This document shows positions 7,696 to 17,309 of a stretch of 64,000 bases of DNA, one piece after another. The stretch's first letter is position 1. Each line of letters begins with the position of its first letter. The stretch comes from Peribacillus loiseleuriae (GTDB lineage Bacteria; Bacillota; Bacilli; Bacillales; DSM-1321), in assembly GCF_001183985.1 (NCBI RefSeq), contig NZ_LFZW01000001.1:2848309-2912308 (forward strand). Direction: 5' to 3'. Both the position numbers and the translations under genes were made by a program. The notes below the pieces were generated by a model. That model did not search any database and was not told where the DNA came from. It saw nothing but the letters and a program-made list of their open reading frames with translations.

Positions 7696-9942
7696 CTATT
7701 CTAACCCAGGGAGTTGTGTAAGAAAATGTTCAACTACTGCTACTGAATCTAGTCGTGCGGCCACAAAAGGTGGGAAAAGCCTACTCGCTGCTTCAAGAGG
7801 AACACCTAGCCAGAAATATTGCTTATCAATAATGATAAAGGGAAAAGCAACACTAGTTTCGATTTGTTCTTCTACGGCCAAACCAGGATGCGGTCGAGTT
7901 GAAATAAGTGTAATCTTGACATGTTGTTCTTTACAATTCAGCAAATTTATCCATTCTTCCGTAACGATTCCTGAATCAGGTATTGACAATAGAATAGAAT
8001 GACGTGCTTTTTTTATATCCTCACCTAGAACTTCCAGCTTACGCGCATGCATCCATTGAAGCCTAGGATGATGATTTTGAATCCACTTGCCAATGTCCCT
8101 AGTTCCAATTGTATGTCCGAAGATTGTTTGATGGTCCACAAGCTTACGTAATGTTTTCCCTTTATAAACCGTTTTTCGAATATAGTCCGTATCGCTTACT
8201 TGTATGAATTTTCCTTTGGTTCTCGTAATTGCGACATTAATAAGCCGTTCACTATTTTTTCCAGTCAAAAGCATACCAGCGCGTGTTTCAGGATAACTAT
8301 CAACCGTGTCAAATATCATTACATCACGTTCACTTCCCTGAAATCGATGAACAGTTGCTGCAATAATATCAGCTTGTTCAAGTTCTTTCGCATAAACTTC
8401 TTGTAATAATAGATCCATAAGACGAGATTGAGCTCGATACGGTGTCACATATCCGATAGATCGTGTACCGCTTGAATATGCTTCATGAAGAAGTTGGAAC
8501 GACAAGAACAGCTGCCAAAGATTCATCCTCGATCTCGATGTTCGCTCTGCTATACAATGTTCACCAGCTCCACTCGTTTCTAACAGCATTAAGGCACGAT
8601 TAGGAAATGGTCTTCTCTCTGCAATTTTTGCACGGCTCGTTTGTACACTTTCATGATCACAAACTCGGGAATGATAAATATGTTTATTCGTGAAAGCCGA
8701 AATATCTGGATGCATTCTGCGTTGTTCTTTTAGTAGAAACAAATGTGGATGGAGCTTCCCTTCATTCACTACATTCGCAACTCCTGAACAATGAAAAATA
8801 TCTTCTTTTAACCATTTATTCACTTTTTCATCACGAGCTGAAGCAATAGGTGGAAGTTGTTTAAAATCACCACAAACAATGATATTTTTTCCTATCGATG
8901 CAGCAAATGCAATTTGTGGAACATAAGCCATACTCGCTTCATCAAGAATGACTAAATCATATTCCTGTTCATATAGTGTGCTGTCGCTTGCTGCCTTTGC
9001 AAGTGTGCTACCAACGATTTTGGCTTCTTTGACAAGCTCCATTTCTTTACGACGAAATTTTTCAATGACTCTGCCAAGTTTTTTTTCCAATTCAATTAAT
9101 CGATCTGTATCCCGCTTGCTAAATGAACCGGATAAATCTTGTTTTAAGAGCCTCTTCTCTTCTGTTAGTTTTTCCTTGTCTTCGACTAAATTAGGTTCAT
9201 GTTTTTCTAACAACTGACTTGAGATGATATCAGGATGACTGGCTAAGCTATCCCCTGTTTGAGAACCATACCTTAGAATATCGCCTTCTTTAAAGCGTTT
9301 TTTCTTTTTTGTAAATGTGGAAATTTCCGCCATTAGTACATCGACGGCCTGGTTGCTGTGGGAGAGAACTAAAAGTTTTTTCCCTTTAAAATAATGATTC
9401 GCTGCTATCCGCGCTAATGTATATGTTTTCCCAGTTCCCGGGGGGCCCCAAACGTATGTAATTGGATTAAAATTAGAGCGTAAAAAAAGCTCCTTAATAT
9501 TACTGTGATCCTGAGTTATCGGATGTCTGCTCTCCATCGAAGGGTCCATCAACCGTTTGACTCGAAGCCGCTTTTTCTTACTTTTTTTCACTTCGTCTAG
9601 TCGCTCAATTAATTGTTCCAAAAGTTCCCATGGGTCATGGTAAAGGAAGGCCTCGGAAATCAAATCACCAAGTGTTTTTTCAAATGATAAAATGATGCTT
9701 TTGCCTTCAGATGAGAGTACACCCCCTTCCTGCTTGATTCCTCCCCATTCCAGTCGAACAAATGATCCGACTGGAATCCTCAGTGAACCAACCGTTTCGA
9801 AATAATAAGTAAACCCATCCACCTGATCTATCAAATGACCATTTAAAACGTGATATTTGGTACTTCCGTATTTTTTTAAATGGCGGATTTCATTTTCTAA
9901 TGCTGCTTGCCATTCTTTTATATAGCTTACCGTTGAGTTCAT
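7696..9942 (-). CDS. UPF1/DNA2-like superfamily 1 helicase
   Basis: A 748-residue SF1 helicase. Walker A is GPPGTGKT (166-173), Walker B LVILDEASMAYVPQ, motif III GDFKQLPPIAS, and the C-terminal RecA domain carries VHRFQGSERDVMIFD and NVAITRTKGK (motifs V and VI). Residues 240-310 between motifs I and II are rich in Lys and Glu and probably coiled. The last 120 or so residues (from RLQWMHARKLEVLGEDIKKA) form an extra domain that may be PLD-like; I see no complete HKD motif, so that is a guess. Substrate may be DNA or RNA. Monocistronic with its own terminator. Confidence 0.85.
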   Translation of the reverse strand: MNSTVSYIKEWQAALENEIRHLKKYGSTKYHVLNGHLIDQVDGFTYYFETVGSLRIPVGSFVRLEWGGIKQEGGVLSSEGKSIILSFEKTLGDLISEAFLYHDPWELLEQLIERLDEVKKSKKKRLRVKRLMDPSMESRHPITQDHSNIKELFLRSNFNPITYVWGPPGTGKTYTLARIAANHYFKGKKLLVLSHSNQAVDVLMAEISTFTKKKKRFKEGDILRYGSQTGDSLASHPDIISSQLLEKHEPNLVEDKEKLTEEKRLLKQDLSGSFSKRDTDRLIELEKKLGRVIEKFRRKEMELVKEAKIVGSTLAKAASDSTLYEQEYDLVILDEASMAYVPQIAFAASIGKNIIVCGDFKQLPPIASARDEKVNKWLKEDIFHCSGVANVVNEGKLHPHLFLLKEQRRMHPDISAFTNKHIYHSRVCDHESVQTSRAKIAERRPFPNRALMLLETSGAGEHCIAERTSRSRMNLWQLFLSFQLLHEAYSSGTRSIGYVTPYRAQSRLMDLLLQEVYAKELEQADIIAATVHRFQGSERDVMIFDTVDSYPETRAGMLLTGKNSERLINVAITRTKGKFIQVSDTDYIRKTVYKGKTLRKLVDHQTIFGHTIGTRDIGKWIQNHHPRLQWMHARKLEVLGEDIKKARHSILLSIPDSGIVTEEWINLLNCKEQHVKITLISTRPHPGLAVEEQIETSVAFPFIIIDKQYFWLGVPLEAASRLFPPFVAARLDSVAVVEHFLTQLPGLE

Positions 9943-10038
9943 TTTATCTTCCTTTTATTATTTAATTAATGTTCTTTTACAATAGTACGCTTTTCACAAA
10001 GTTTGTCAAAGTAGCATGATCTTTTTATTGATTGATTA

Positions 10039-10090
10039 AAAAAAGGCTATCTCAGCAAAGGAATAGACCTTTAGAGATTAGCCTTTTTTT
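10039..10090 (-). terminator. Terminator of pepF
   Basis: AAAAAGGCTATCTC (10040-10053) pairs with GAGATTAGCCTTTTT (10074-10088) with one mismatch; the minus-strand product ends in a T run just after the pepF stop. Confidence 0.75.
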
Positions 10091-10096
10091 GAAATA

Positions 10097-11893
10097 TTAC
10101 TTCTCCAACAATTCGCCGAATTCTTTCACTAGACCACTGAATATCTTCAACGCATTTTCAATCGCCTCTGGTTTAGTGAGATCGACTCCAGTTTTCTTTA
10201 GCAATTCAAGCGGATGTTCCGAGCTACCACTTTTTAAAAAGGTTAAATACTGTTCAAGTGTACCTTCATCACCTGATAAAATCCGGTCGGCGATATCAAT
10301 AGCAGACGCATACCCCGTCGCATATTTATACACATAAAACGGTCGATAAAAGTGTGGAATTCTAGACCAGCCGAATTTCACTTCATCGTCAAAAACAATG
10401 TCTTCCCCATTATACGCACGGTATATTGTTTCATATACAGTATTAAAGACTTCTGCATTCAAAGGCTCATCATTCTCCGCTTTTTCGTGTGTAATTTTCT
10501 CGAATTCCCCAAACATGACTTGTGTAAAAAAAGTCCCTTTGAAGCTGTCAATAAAATGATTAAGTAAATGCTTCTTTTTATTCTGGTCTGTCGTTGTGTT
10601 CAACAAGTATCGTATTAATAGGATTTCATTCACCGTTGAAGCGACCTCGGCAACAAAGATCGAATATCCAGCGCTAATTTGTGGCTGATACTTTGAACTG
10701 TAATACGAATGCATCGCATGACCAGATTCATGTGCTAACGTAAATAAACTGTCTAAATCATCTTGATGGTTTAGTAACACAAATGGATGAACACCATATA
10801 AACCTAAGTTATAAGCGCCAGATCGTTTTCCAGGCGTTTCCCTTACATCGTAATAACGATTTTCTTTGAAACTTACAAGAGTCGATACATATTCTTCGCC
10901 AAGTGGTTTCAGTGCTTTTATCATGATTTCAAACGCTTCATTATAAGGTATATCTTCTTTTGCCTCTTGTACGAGCGGAACATTTAAATCATACGCTCGT
11001 AATTCGTCAACACCCAAATGCTTTTTGCGCAATTTTATGTAGTCATACATTGGTTTAATATTCGCTTTCGTTGCCGAAATCAGATTATCATATACCTCTG
11101 TTGGAACCTGATCTGAAAATAATGATTTTTCAAGAGCAGATGGATAGTTTCTTGTTTTAGCCATCGTCGTATTGTTTCGAATGGCCGATGAAAGGGTGCT
11201 TGCGATCGTGTTTTGCAACTGAAGGTATGGTTGATAATAGGCCTTGTATGCCTCTTTTCGTTTTCCACGGTCATGATTTTCAACCAAATTACTGTACATA
11301 CCGCGTGTTAAAGTAACCTTTTCTCCGTCGTCGTTTGTCACTTCTCCAAATTTAATATCAGCATTGTTAATCATGCCAAACGTTTTTTGCGGAGAAGAAA
11401 GGGCTTCACCAAATAATGAGAGAATTGCTTCTTGATCCTTGTTCAGAACATGTGCTTTAAAGCGATAAGAATCAAGCAAATCATCCTCGAAATAGCGTAA
11501 TCCTTCTACTTCTTTTATGTATGATTTTAACGTACCTTCTTCAAGGCTTAATAAAAATGGCATAAAAAACGAAGTAGCGGCACTAATTTTTTGCCCTAAT
11601 TGACTGGCGCGATCAAGTAAACCTTGTGCAGCGGATACTCTTGTGTCTAAGTCAACCTGAAGCATAGCATATACATATAGTTTTTTATATGTGTACCCTA
11701 ATTCCTCGCTTAGTGATAAATAACGAAATAGTGACTCAGCATCCCCAATTTCCCCGTCAAATGTCTTTAACTTCTCCACACTATTCAAGATCGTTTGATA
11801 ATCCCGTTCCCATAATTCCTGGTTTTGATAAATATCTTCCAATCTCCAAGTTTCTTCTACTTTAACATCAGCTCTAATCGAATAAGCAGTCAT
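10097..11893 (-). CDS. pepF: Oligoendopeptidase F (M3B zinc metallopeptidase)
   Basis: 598 residues, close to the 600 usual for PepF. The zinc site is HESGH (388-392), followed by AEVASTVNEILL, which supplies the third ligand glutamate. The C-terminus has the family motif SRIPHFYRPFYVYKYATGYASA. It is cytosolic and cleaves peptides of about 7-17 residues; in bacilli it has been linked to turnover of signalling peptides. AGGGGG lies 8 nt before ATG. Monocistronic. Confidence 0.93.
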   Translation of the reverse strand: MTAYSIRADVKVEETWRLEDIYQNQELWERDYQTILNSVEKLKTFDGEIGDAESLFRYLSLSEELGYTYKKLYVYAMLQVDLDTRVSAAQGLLDRASQLGQKISAATSFFMPFLLSLEEGTLKSYIKEVEGLRYFEDDLLDSYRFKAHVLNKDQEAILSLFGEALSSPQKTFGMINNADIKFGEVTNDDGEKVTLTRGMYSNLVENHDRGKRKEAYKAYYQPYLQLQNTIASTLSSAIRNNTTMAKTRNYPSALEKSLFSDQVPTEVYDNLISATKANIKPMYDYIKLRKKHLGVDELRAYDLNVPLVQEAKEDIPYNEAFEIMIKALKPLGEEYVSTLVSFKENRYYDVRETPGKRSGAYNLGLYGVHPFVLLNHQDDLDSLFTLAHESGHAMHSYYSSKYQPQISAGYSIFVAEVASTVNEILLIRYLLNTTTDQNKKKHLLNHFIDSFKGTFFTQVMFGEFEKITHEKAENDEPLNAEVFNTVYETIYRAYNGEDIVFDDEVKFGWSRIPHFYRPFYVYKYATGYASAIDIADRILSGDEGTLEQYLTFLKSGSSEHPLELLKKTGVDLTKPEAIENALKIFSGLVKEFGELLEK

Positions 11894-12045
11894 AATTCAT
11901 CCCCCTTTTATATTATTTTTCCCATTATATCGAAAATGTATGAATCTGTATAACTAGGCGTTTTTCCGAAAATGTCAAGCATCTTTCATAATATGGTGTA
12001 ATATAGAAAAGTATAGCTTCATTCTTTAAAAAGGAGGCGAGATTA

Positions 12046-13482
12046 ATTTTCAAGTATCGTTATTTCGTGATCTTAATCTATTCGGTAATTTTTATATGTT
12101 CTTTATCATACTTTCAATTTCAGCTTACAAATCCGATCGTAGAAGATAAGGGCCGTCTCTTGCCAGTTAAGATGAAAGCGGTGAAATCAGGTGATGATGA
12201 ACAGAAGCTTAGACAGATCGTGTTAGACGCAAACATCAATCATGATCCGATTTCCATTGCCGGCATGCAGCACAGTCAAGGTGGGCAAACACTATATCCA
12301 AATGGAATCCTACTTGATATGAAACCATATAATAAAATCTTGAAATTAGATGCAAATAAAAAGCAAATTACCGTTCAAAGTGGAGCAACTTGGGCGGATA
12401 TTCAAAAATTCATCAATCCCTATGGTCTTGCTTTAAAAGTAAGCCAGTCACAAAATATTTTTACAGTAGGCGGTTCATTAAGTGTAAATGTACATGGTCG
12501 GGACATACGCCATCATGCCTTGATTGAAACGATTGAATCATTTCGTCTATTAAACGCACAAGGTGAGATCATTACTGTAAGCCGTGATGCGAACTCAGAG
12601 CTATTCCATGCAGTAATTGGCGGATATGGATTATTCGGTGTGATTCTTGATATAACACTACATTTGACAGATGACGAACTCTATCAAATTCAAACAAAAT
12701 CGCTTGCATATGATGAATACAGTTCTTATATTGCCAAGGATGTTCTTCAAAATAGTAACGTTAAAATGCATCTTGCTAGAATTTCAGTTGCACCTAACAG
12801 CTTCTTAAAAGAGATGTATGTAACTGATTATTATAAAACAGATGATTCATCACATTGGGAGAATTATAGCACTTTAAAACGAGAAACAATTATCGCTGTA
12901 CCTAAATTTTTTCTCGGACTTTCTCGCTTGAATGATTGGGGAAAGAATATGTTCTGGACTACTCAAGAAGCATACAACGATAAAATTAATGGCTCATACA
13001 TTTCTAGAAATAATGCCATGCGTTCCGATTCGACATTTATGGAATACGATAGTTCTAACAAAACAGAAATACTGCAAGAATACTTTGTTCCAGTTGATCA
13101 ATTCACAGCCTATATTGATAATCTCAGGGAAACGCTCAAGGATGAAAGAAATTTCAACCTACTCAATATCACCGTTCGTTATGTCGAGAAAAACGAAGAA
13201 GCTATCATGTCTTATGCAAAAGATGATATGTTTGCGCTCGTTATGCTTATTAACCAAGGAACGAATAAAGAAAGCATTGAAGAAACGGGTCGAGTGATTC
13301 GGAACATGATTGATGTGACATTAGATCATAATGGAAGCTATTATCTTCCTTATTATAATTATCCTACAAAAGAGCAATTGGAAAAAGCCTATCCACACAC
13401 AAAGGAATTCTTTAAAATGAAAGAATCATATGATCCTAACGGACGATTTATGAATCTTTTCTATGAGGTGTATCACAAATGA
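12046..13482 (+). CDS. yitY: FAD-binding oxidoreductase of the L-gulonolactone-oxidase type (YitY-like), probable ATT start
   Basis: The FAD-binding type 4 (PCMH) domain has AGMQHSQGGQTLYPNG, a characteristic start of such domains, and QNIFTVGGSLSVNVHGRD, with a C-terminal oxidase domain ending DPNGRFMNLFYEVY. An N-terminal hydrophobic stretch suggests a membrane anchor or signal segment. The first standard start codon is GTG at 12067, but AAGGAGG (12031-12037) is 29 nt from it and only 8 nt from an in-frame ATT at 12046. Starting there gives a conventional MFKYRYFVILIYSVIF N-terminus, so I place the start at ATT. The partner gene overlaps by ATGA. B. subtilis has the same pair, yitY-yitZ. 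The substrate is unknown. Confidence 0.78.
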   Translation: MFKYRYFVILIYSVIFICSLSYFQFQLTNPIVEDKGRLLPVKMKAVKSGDDEQKLRQIVLDANINHDPISIAGMQHSQGGQTLYPNGILLDMKPYNKILKLDANKKQITVQSGATWADIQKFINPYGLALKVSQSQNIFTVGGSLSVNVHGRDIRHHALIETIESFRLLNAQGEIITVSRDANSELFHAVIGGYGLFGVILDITLHLTDDELYQIQTKSLAYDEYSSYIAKDVLQNSNVKMHLARISVAPNSFLKEMYVTDYYKTDDSSHWENYSTLKRETIIAVPKFFLGLSRLNDWGKNMFWTTQEAYNDKINGSYISRNNAMRSDSTFMEYDSSNKTEILQEYFVPVDQFTAYIDNLRETLKDERNFNLLNITVRYVEKNEEAIMSYAKDDMFALVMLINQGTNKESIEETGRVIRNMIDVTLDHNGSYYLPYYNYPTKEQLEKAYPHTKEFFKMKESYDPNGRFMNLFYEVYHK

Positions 13483-14021
13483 ATTATCGAAGGTTTATTA
13501 TTTATCAAGGGACTGTTGGTATGGCAGCAAGCATGATTTTTCCGTTTTATGTGCTGCTTTTGAAAAATGCTGGCGGTAGCTATTCTCAGTTTGGTTGGGC
13601 ATATGGTTTATTCGCATTAACAGCAGCACTAAGTTATTCTGTGATTGGAAAATTCGCTGATAACGCTGGAGACAACGCCTTGTTGGTCGTTTATTCTTGG
13701 GGCATGGCACTTGTCTTGATCGCTTTTCCGCTAGCTTATGAAATTTGGCACGTTTATGTATTGCAGATTGTGATGGGATTACTAGGTGCGGTGCAAAAAA
13801 ACTCGGAAAAAACAGTTCTGGCTCGTTCTGTAAAAAAAGAAACAGCAGGGAAAGAAATCGGCCGCTATCATATTTGGACATCAATTGGTGCTGCGATTGC
13901 TGTTATTGCTACAGGGTATTTAGTTGATTTTCTTACGATTGGCAGTATCTTTTATCTCGCTTCGATTGTATTTGCCTGGAGCGGTTTTTATATAATGAAA
14001 CGTGATACATCTGAAAGTTAA
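13479..14021 (+). CDS. yitZ: Half-size MFS-type membrane protein (YitZ-like)
   Basis: 180 residues with about five or six hydrophobic segments, equivalent to one half of a 12-TM MFS transporter. The loop FADNAGDNALLVV corresponds to the MFS loop 2-3 region. It overlaps the preceding FAD oxidoreductase by ATGA, so translation is coupled. B. subtilis has a similar short yitZ after yitY, so the half-size is probably not a local truncation; it would need to dimerise. Function unknown. Confidence 0.7.
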   Translation: MNYRRFIIYQGTVGMAASMIFPFYVLLLKNAGGSYSQFGWAYGLFALTAALSYSVIGKFADNAGDNALLVVYSWGMALVLIAFPLAYEIWHVYVLQIVMGLLGAVQKNSEKTVLARSVKKETAGKEIGRYHIWTSIGAAIAVIATGYLVDFLTIGSIFYLASIVFAWSGFYIMKRDTSES

Positions 14022-14176
14022 ATCTTTCATACCTTAGTTAATTTTTCAGTTGAGGACTTATTATCTCTTTTCGGAAAATATCTGCTTTGAACGTATGTAT
14101 TTTCATAACTGAAACTACATCATGTTATTTACTTTAACAAAGATTACTAGAATTGTCTCATTCCAATATCAGCGAA

Positions 14177-14211
14177 GAACATACAGAACATAGTTTTCAT
14201 TCTGTATGTTC
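14177..14211. terminator. Bidirectional terminator-like hairpin between convergent genes
   Basis: A 12-bp perfect inverted repeat (GAACATACAGAA/TTCTGTATGTTC, 11-nt loop) lies between the convergent yitZ-like and YqcI/YcgG genes. T tracts on either side are weak. Confidence 0.6.
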
Positions 14212-14268
14212 TTATAAGCGAAGCCCATTTAGGTAAACAAGTATTGTAGAACTCAAAAAATTATTTTC

Positions 14269-15003
14269 TTACAATTGATCCTTATGGTGAAATGGGCATT
14301 TTCCTAATATGGGTTCAATATCATCACCGATAAAAAATTGCTTCCATTCATTATGTGTAGGATCACCGTAATGACTAATATCCGGATGCTTAGGTAGGTT
14401 ATCCCACTTTTCAACGCGTTCTCTTACTTTTTCACGAGACATAATCCCGCCTGTTTCTGTTCCTTCAAGTCCTTTGAAAATCATTCTCGGCTGGATTCCA
14501 AGTACAAGCCCCCTCCCTAAGTCACGAGTCTTTCGTTGTTTATAGGCAGGTGCGTTGCCGAATATGAAAAAAGGTTCACCGGCAAAGTGAAAATCCCAAA
14601 GATGATGTTCAGGATTTTTCGGTTTCTCTTGGGGCCATTCTTTCGGATCATGCTCATGCAAATATTGCAAAACATTCCAAAAATAAGTTCGATAATGCGC
14701 AATATCCCCCATTTCTTTTTCTGGTTCGACAAAAACAAATAACCCATGTCGTATATATGGTGGCTCTTGAAATAATCCTAGAAATTCTTCAATCGCTTTC
14801 GGTAGATTGGACCAATCATCTTGAGTTATGTATGCATAGCGAAGCTCACCCTTATTTTCAGCTTTCATTCCAAAATAGCAAGGAAACGTCTTATTAGTAA
14901 CAATGTTATGAAAGGTTTGGTACTCCTGAATTAACCACGGAGGTACTTTATCAGGATTTTGCATATCTTCTTTCGTCAATAAGCTCGGAGAAGTAGTTTG
15001 CAT
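14269..15003 (-). CDS. YqcI/YcgG family protein
   Basis: 244 residues with the family's conserved blocks: FPCYFGMKAENKGELRYAYI near the N-terminus, YRTYFWNVLQYLHEHDPKEW in the middle and HLWDFHFAGEPFFIFGNAPA, then LVLGIQPRMIF. The C-terminus has a Cys-Pro-Phe-His-His motif. The family is widespread in bacilli and actinobacteria and its biochemical role is not established, so no function is proposed. It stands alone between terminators. Confidence 0.85.
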   Translation of the reverse strand: MQTTSPSLLTKEDMQNPDKVPPWLIQEYQTFHNIVTNKTFPCYFGMKAENKGELRYAYITQDDWSNLPKAIEEFLGLFQEPPYIRHGLFVFVEPEKEMGDIAHYRTYFWNVLQYLHEHDPKEWPQEKPKNPEHHLWDFHFAGEPFFIFGNAPAYKQRKTRDLGRGLVLGIQPRMIFKGLEGTETGGIMSREKVRERVEKWDNLPKHPDISHYGDPTHNEWKQFFIGDDIEPILGKCPFHHKDQL

Positions 15004-15095
15004 AATTTAAAACCCCTTATCATTATTTGTTTTTTACTTCTTAACCTACCTACCTAGCTAAAAAGAAATAAACGTTTCGATGCTCTACCATGCCT

Positions 15096-15140
15096 AAAAA
15101 AGGGCAAGCATCTGGAATTTCCATTAGCTTGCCCTTTTTT
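15096..15140 (-). terminator. Terminator of ilvE
   Basis: A 14-bp stem (AAAAAAGGGCAAGC with GCTTGCCCTTTTTT, 17-nt loop) abuts the ilvE stop codon at 15140 and ends in a T run on the minus strand. Confidence 0.85.
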
Positions 15141-16231
15141 TATTCTTGAGTAACCTTTTCTTCAACATGTGTGATCCATCCTAACTGATCTTCTTCTTTA
15201 CCAGTTTGGATTCTAGTAATCGTGTTGTATAATTTCGTTGATAATTCACCCGTTTTCCCTTCATTGAGAATGAGCTTTTCATCATTCCAGAAAAACTCAC
15301 CAATTGGTGAAATGACTGCAGCCGTTCCAGTACCAAATGCTTCTTCCAATTTTCCTTCTTGATGAGCTTGATATACCTCTTCCATGGAAATTTTCCGTTG
15401 TGAAACAGGGATGTTCCAATGTTCAAGCATTTCGATGATCGATGATCTTGTAACACCGTCAAGAATACTGCCATTTAGTGCAGGAGTGACTACTTCTCCG
15501 TCAATTTTGAAAAATACATTCATACTTCCAACTTCTTCAATATATTTCTTTTCAACACCATCAAGCCAAAGTACTTGGGAATAGCCATTTTCTTCTGATA
15601 CTTTTTGCGCTTTTAAACTAGAAGCATAATTGCCGCCTGTTTTCGCTGTACCAGTTCCGCCTACAACTGCACGGACAAATTCTTTTTCAACGGCAATCTT
15701 TACAGGGTGTATTCCTTCTTTATAATATGAACCTACAGGCGACATTATGATGATAAATTTATATCGCGAAGAAGGGGATACGCCTAAGTAGGGCTCAGTT
15801 GAAATAATAAACGGCCGTATATAGAGTGATGTTCCCTCTGCGTCTGGAATCCATTCTTTATCAATAACAATTAATTTTTTCAAAGCTGCCAATGCAAAAT
15901 CGATATCTACCTCAGGTATGCAAAGACGATCATTCGATTTATTTAACCGTTGGAAGTTCTTCTCCGGGCGAAATAAAACCATATCTTTGTCATCTGTATA
16001 GTATGCTTTCATCCCTTCAAATACAGATTGTCCATAATGAAAAATCATTGCAGAGGGTTCGAGTGTAATCGATTGATAAGGAACGATTCGTGGATCATGC
16101 CAACCACTTCCTTCAGTATAATCCATAATAAACATATGATCAGTAAACACTTTTCCAAATTCTAGTTGATCAGATTTCGGTTTTTCTTTCTTCGTTGTTG
16201 TTAGCGTGATCTCCATGTCATGTTCCTTCAT
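15140..16231 (-). CDS. ilvE: Branched-chain amino acid aminotransferase
   Basis: A class IV PLP aminotransferase of 363 residues. GGTGTAKTGGNYASSLKAQ is the BCAT region and LWLDGVEKKYIEEVGSMNVFF the conserved block after the PLP lysine; YIRPFIISTEPYLGVSPS is the substrate region. It makes Leu, Ile and Val from 2-oxo acids with glutamate. An upstream in-frame TTG (16237) and the ATG at 16231 are both possible; ATG is chosen because AAGGGAG lies 8 nt before it. B. subtilis has two such enzymes (YbgE, YwaA); which this matches cannot be told here. Confidence 0.92.
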   Translation of the reverse strand: MKEHDMEITLTTTKKEKPKSDQLEFGKVFTDHMFIMDYTEGSGWHDPRIVPYQSITLEPSAMIFHYGQSVFEGMKAYYTDDKDMVLFRPEKNFQRLNKSNDRLCIPEVDIDFALAALKKLIVIDKEWIPDAEGTSLYIRPFIISTEPYLGVSPSSRYKFIIIMSPVGSYYKEGIHPVKIAVEKEFVRAVVGGTGTAKTGGNYASSLKAQKVSEENGYSQVLWLDGVEKKYIEEVGSMNVFFKIDGEVVTPALNGSILDGVTRSSIIEMLEHWNIPVSQRKISMEEVYQAHQEGKLEEAFGTGTAAVISPIGEFFWNDEKLILNEGKTGELSTKLYNTITRIQTGKEEDQLGWITHVEEKVTQE

Positions 16232-16317
16232 TACCAAGACTCCCTTGTAGATATAATTTATAATTAAAAATTCTATATTTCATTTTACTACCTTATACTA
16301 TCAAAGTTCAAGTGTTA

Positions 16318-16762
16318 ATCACCTAATTTTCCGAATTTTTAATAAAAACTGTAATTTTTTGGTATGTTTTAGTTTTCGTTCTACCCGACCTACATCCAGC
16401 CCTTCTGTTGGTCGGATGATGAATACATTCCCTTTCTTTCTTTTCTTCCTCATCTAAATAGTGAAGCGTATCATTATACACTTCATGACGCTTCGTCAAC
16501 GCATTTATCAGTTCTTCATCTTTTCCATATTTCCGTTTAAAATACCAGCTAAAAGTTTGCTTGTTTTTTCTATATTCTTTATTACGAGTTAAAATAATTA
16601 CATTCTTTCTATTGCCATCACCCTCAGATTTTAAGAAGGGAATCGGATTAGCAATGCCGCCATCCATTGGGGATTTACCAACAACAGAAATCATGGGTAT
16701 CATTAGCGGCGGTAAGCTAGATGCCCGAATAATTGTTAAGATATCATGAATGAAATTCGATT
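16318..16762 (-). pseudogene. Patatin-like phospholipase pseudogene (5'-truncated, frameshifted)
   Basis: The frame reading ILTIIRASSLPPL and then SVVGKSPMDGGIANPIPFL is the second half of a patatin-like lipase; DGG contains the Asp of the Ser-Asp dyad. The N-terminal half with the GxSxG nucleophile is absent beyond about 16762. Near 16430 the frame breaks: the other frame continues GNVFIIRPTEGLDVGRVERK, the expected C-terminus, up to TGA near 16318. At least two lesions, so not functional. It sits between ilvE and yueI. Confidence 0.8.
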
Positions 16763-16794
16763 TTGATAAAGAATATTATTTTGTCAAAAAAACG

Positions 16795-16833
16795 AAAAAA
16801 TGCGAACATCAAATGCTGATGTTCGCATTTTTT
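16795..16833 (-). terminator. Terminator of the yueI-like gene
   Basis: A 16-bp perfect stem (16795-16810 with 16818-16833, 7-nt loop) ending in a T run on the minus strand lies 6 bp after the stop at 16839. Confidence 0.88.
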
Positions 16834-16838
16834 ACGAA

Positions 16839-17309
16839 TTACTTATTCCCTTTCACCTCTTGACGTTTTTCTCTTAACCAACTCGTCAATTTAGCTAAAG
16901 ACCCTTGTTCTTTTACTTTGGTGACTTTTAGTTTTGAAGCGTTTTTTTCTAGAAATATCTCTTCTTTATCAATCGCATACTCAAACGCCAACACAAGTCC
17001 AATGTCAGTATTATAATCTTTATTGATCACCATTTTATAAGGTATTTTATTAATTCGCGCAGCTTCAATATATTTTTTCAAAGAAGAGTATTCCATATTT
17101 CCGTTCGCAAATAGCAGTGCCTGTGGATGCTTTTTCATCAAATTCATAAATTCCTGATAGACCTCTTTATCCCTCACTTGCGGCTGTGTCAATACAGCAA
17201 TAATTCGTTCTCGAATCGTACCGAGGTATCTTTTTCTTTCTTCCGGTTTCAATTCCTTCTGTCCGTGTATTCCTTGTTGAATGATTTCATCTACGTTTTT
17301 GCCAGACAA
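16839..17309 (-). CDS. yueI: YueI family protein (DUF1694)
   Basis: 156 residues, about the usual family length. Conserved blocks are YLGTIRERIIAVLTQPQVRDKEVY, LFANGNMEYSSLKKYIEAA and NTDIGLVLAFEYAIDKEEIF. It is a soluble, charged protein of unknown function common in Bacillus. In B. subtilis yueI lies near yueD and yueF, whose homologues are found here about 25 kb away (42.2-44.2 kb). Single gene with a clear terminator. Confidence 0.85.
   Translation of the reverse strand: MSGKNVDEIIQQGIHGQKELKPEERKRYLGTIRERIIAVLTQPQVRDKEVYQEFMNLMKKHPQALLFANGNMEYSSLKKYIEAARINKIPYKMVINKDYNTDIGLVLAFEYAIDKEEIFLEKNASKLKVTKVKEQGSLAKLTSWLREKRQEVKGNK

Noticed and set aside
12932..13297. 121-codon plus-strand ORF
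   Set aside because: Out-of-frame shadow inside the YitY-like oxidoreductase gene.
13498..13884. 128-codon minus-strand ORF
   Set aside because: Fully antisense to the yitZ-like membrane protein gene, which has coupling (ATGA) and TM pattern.
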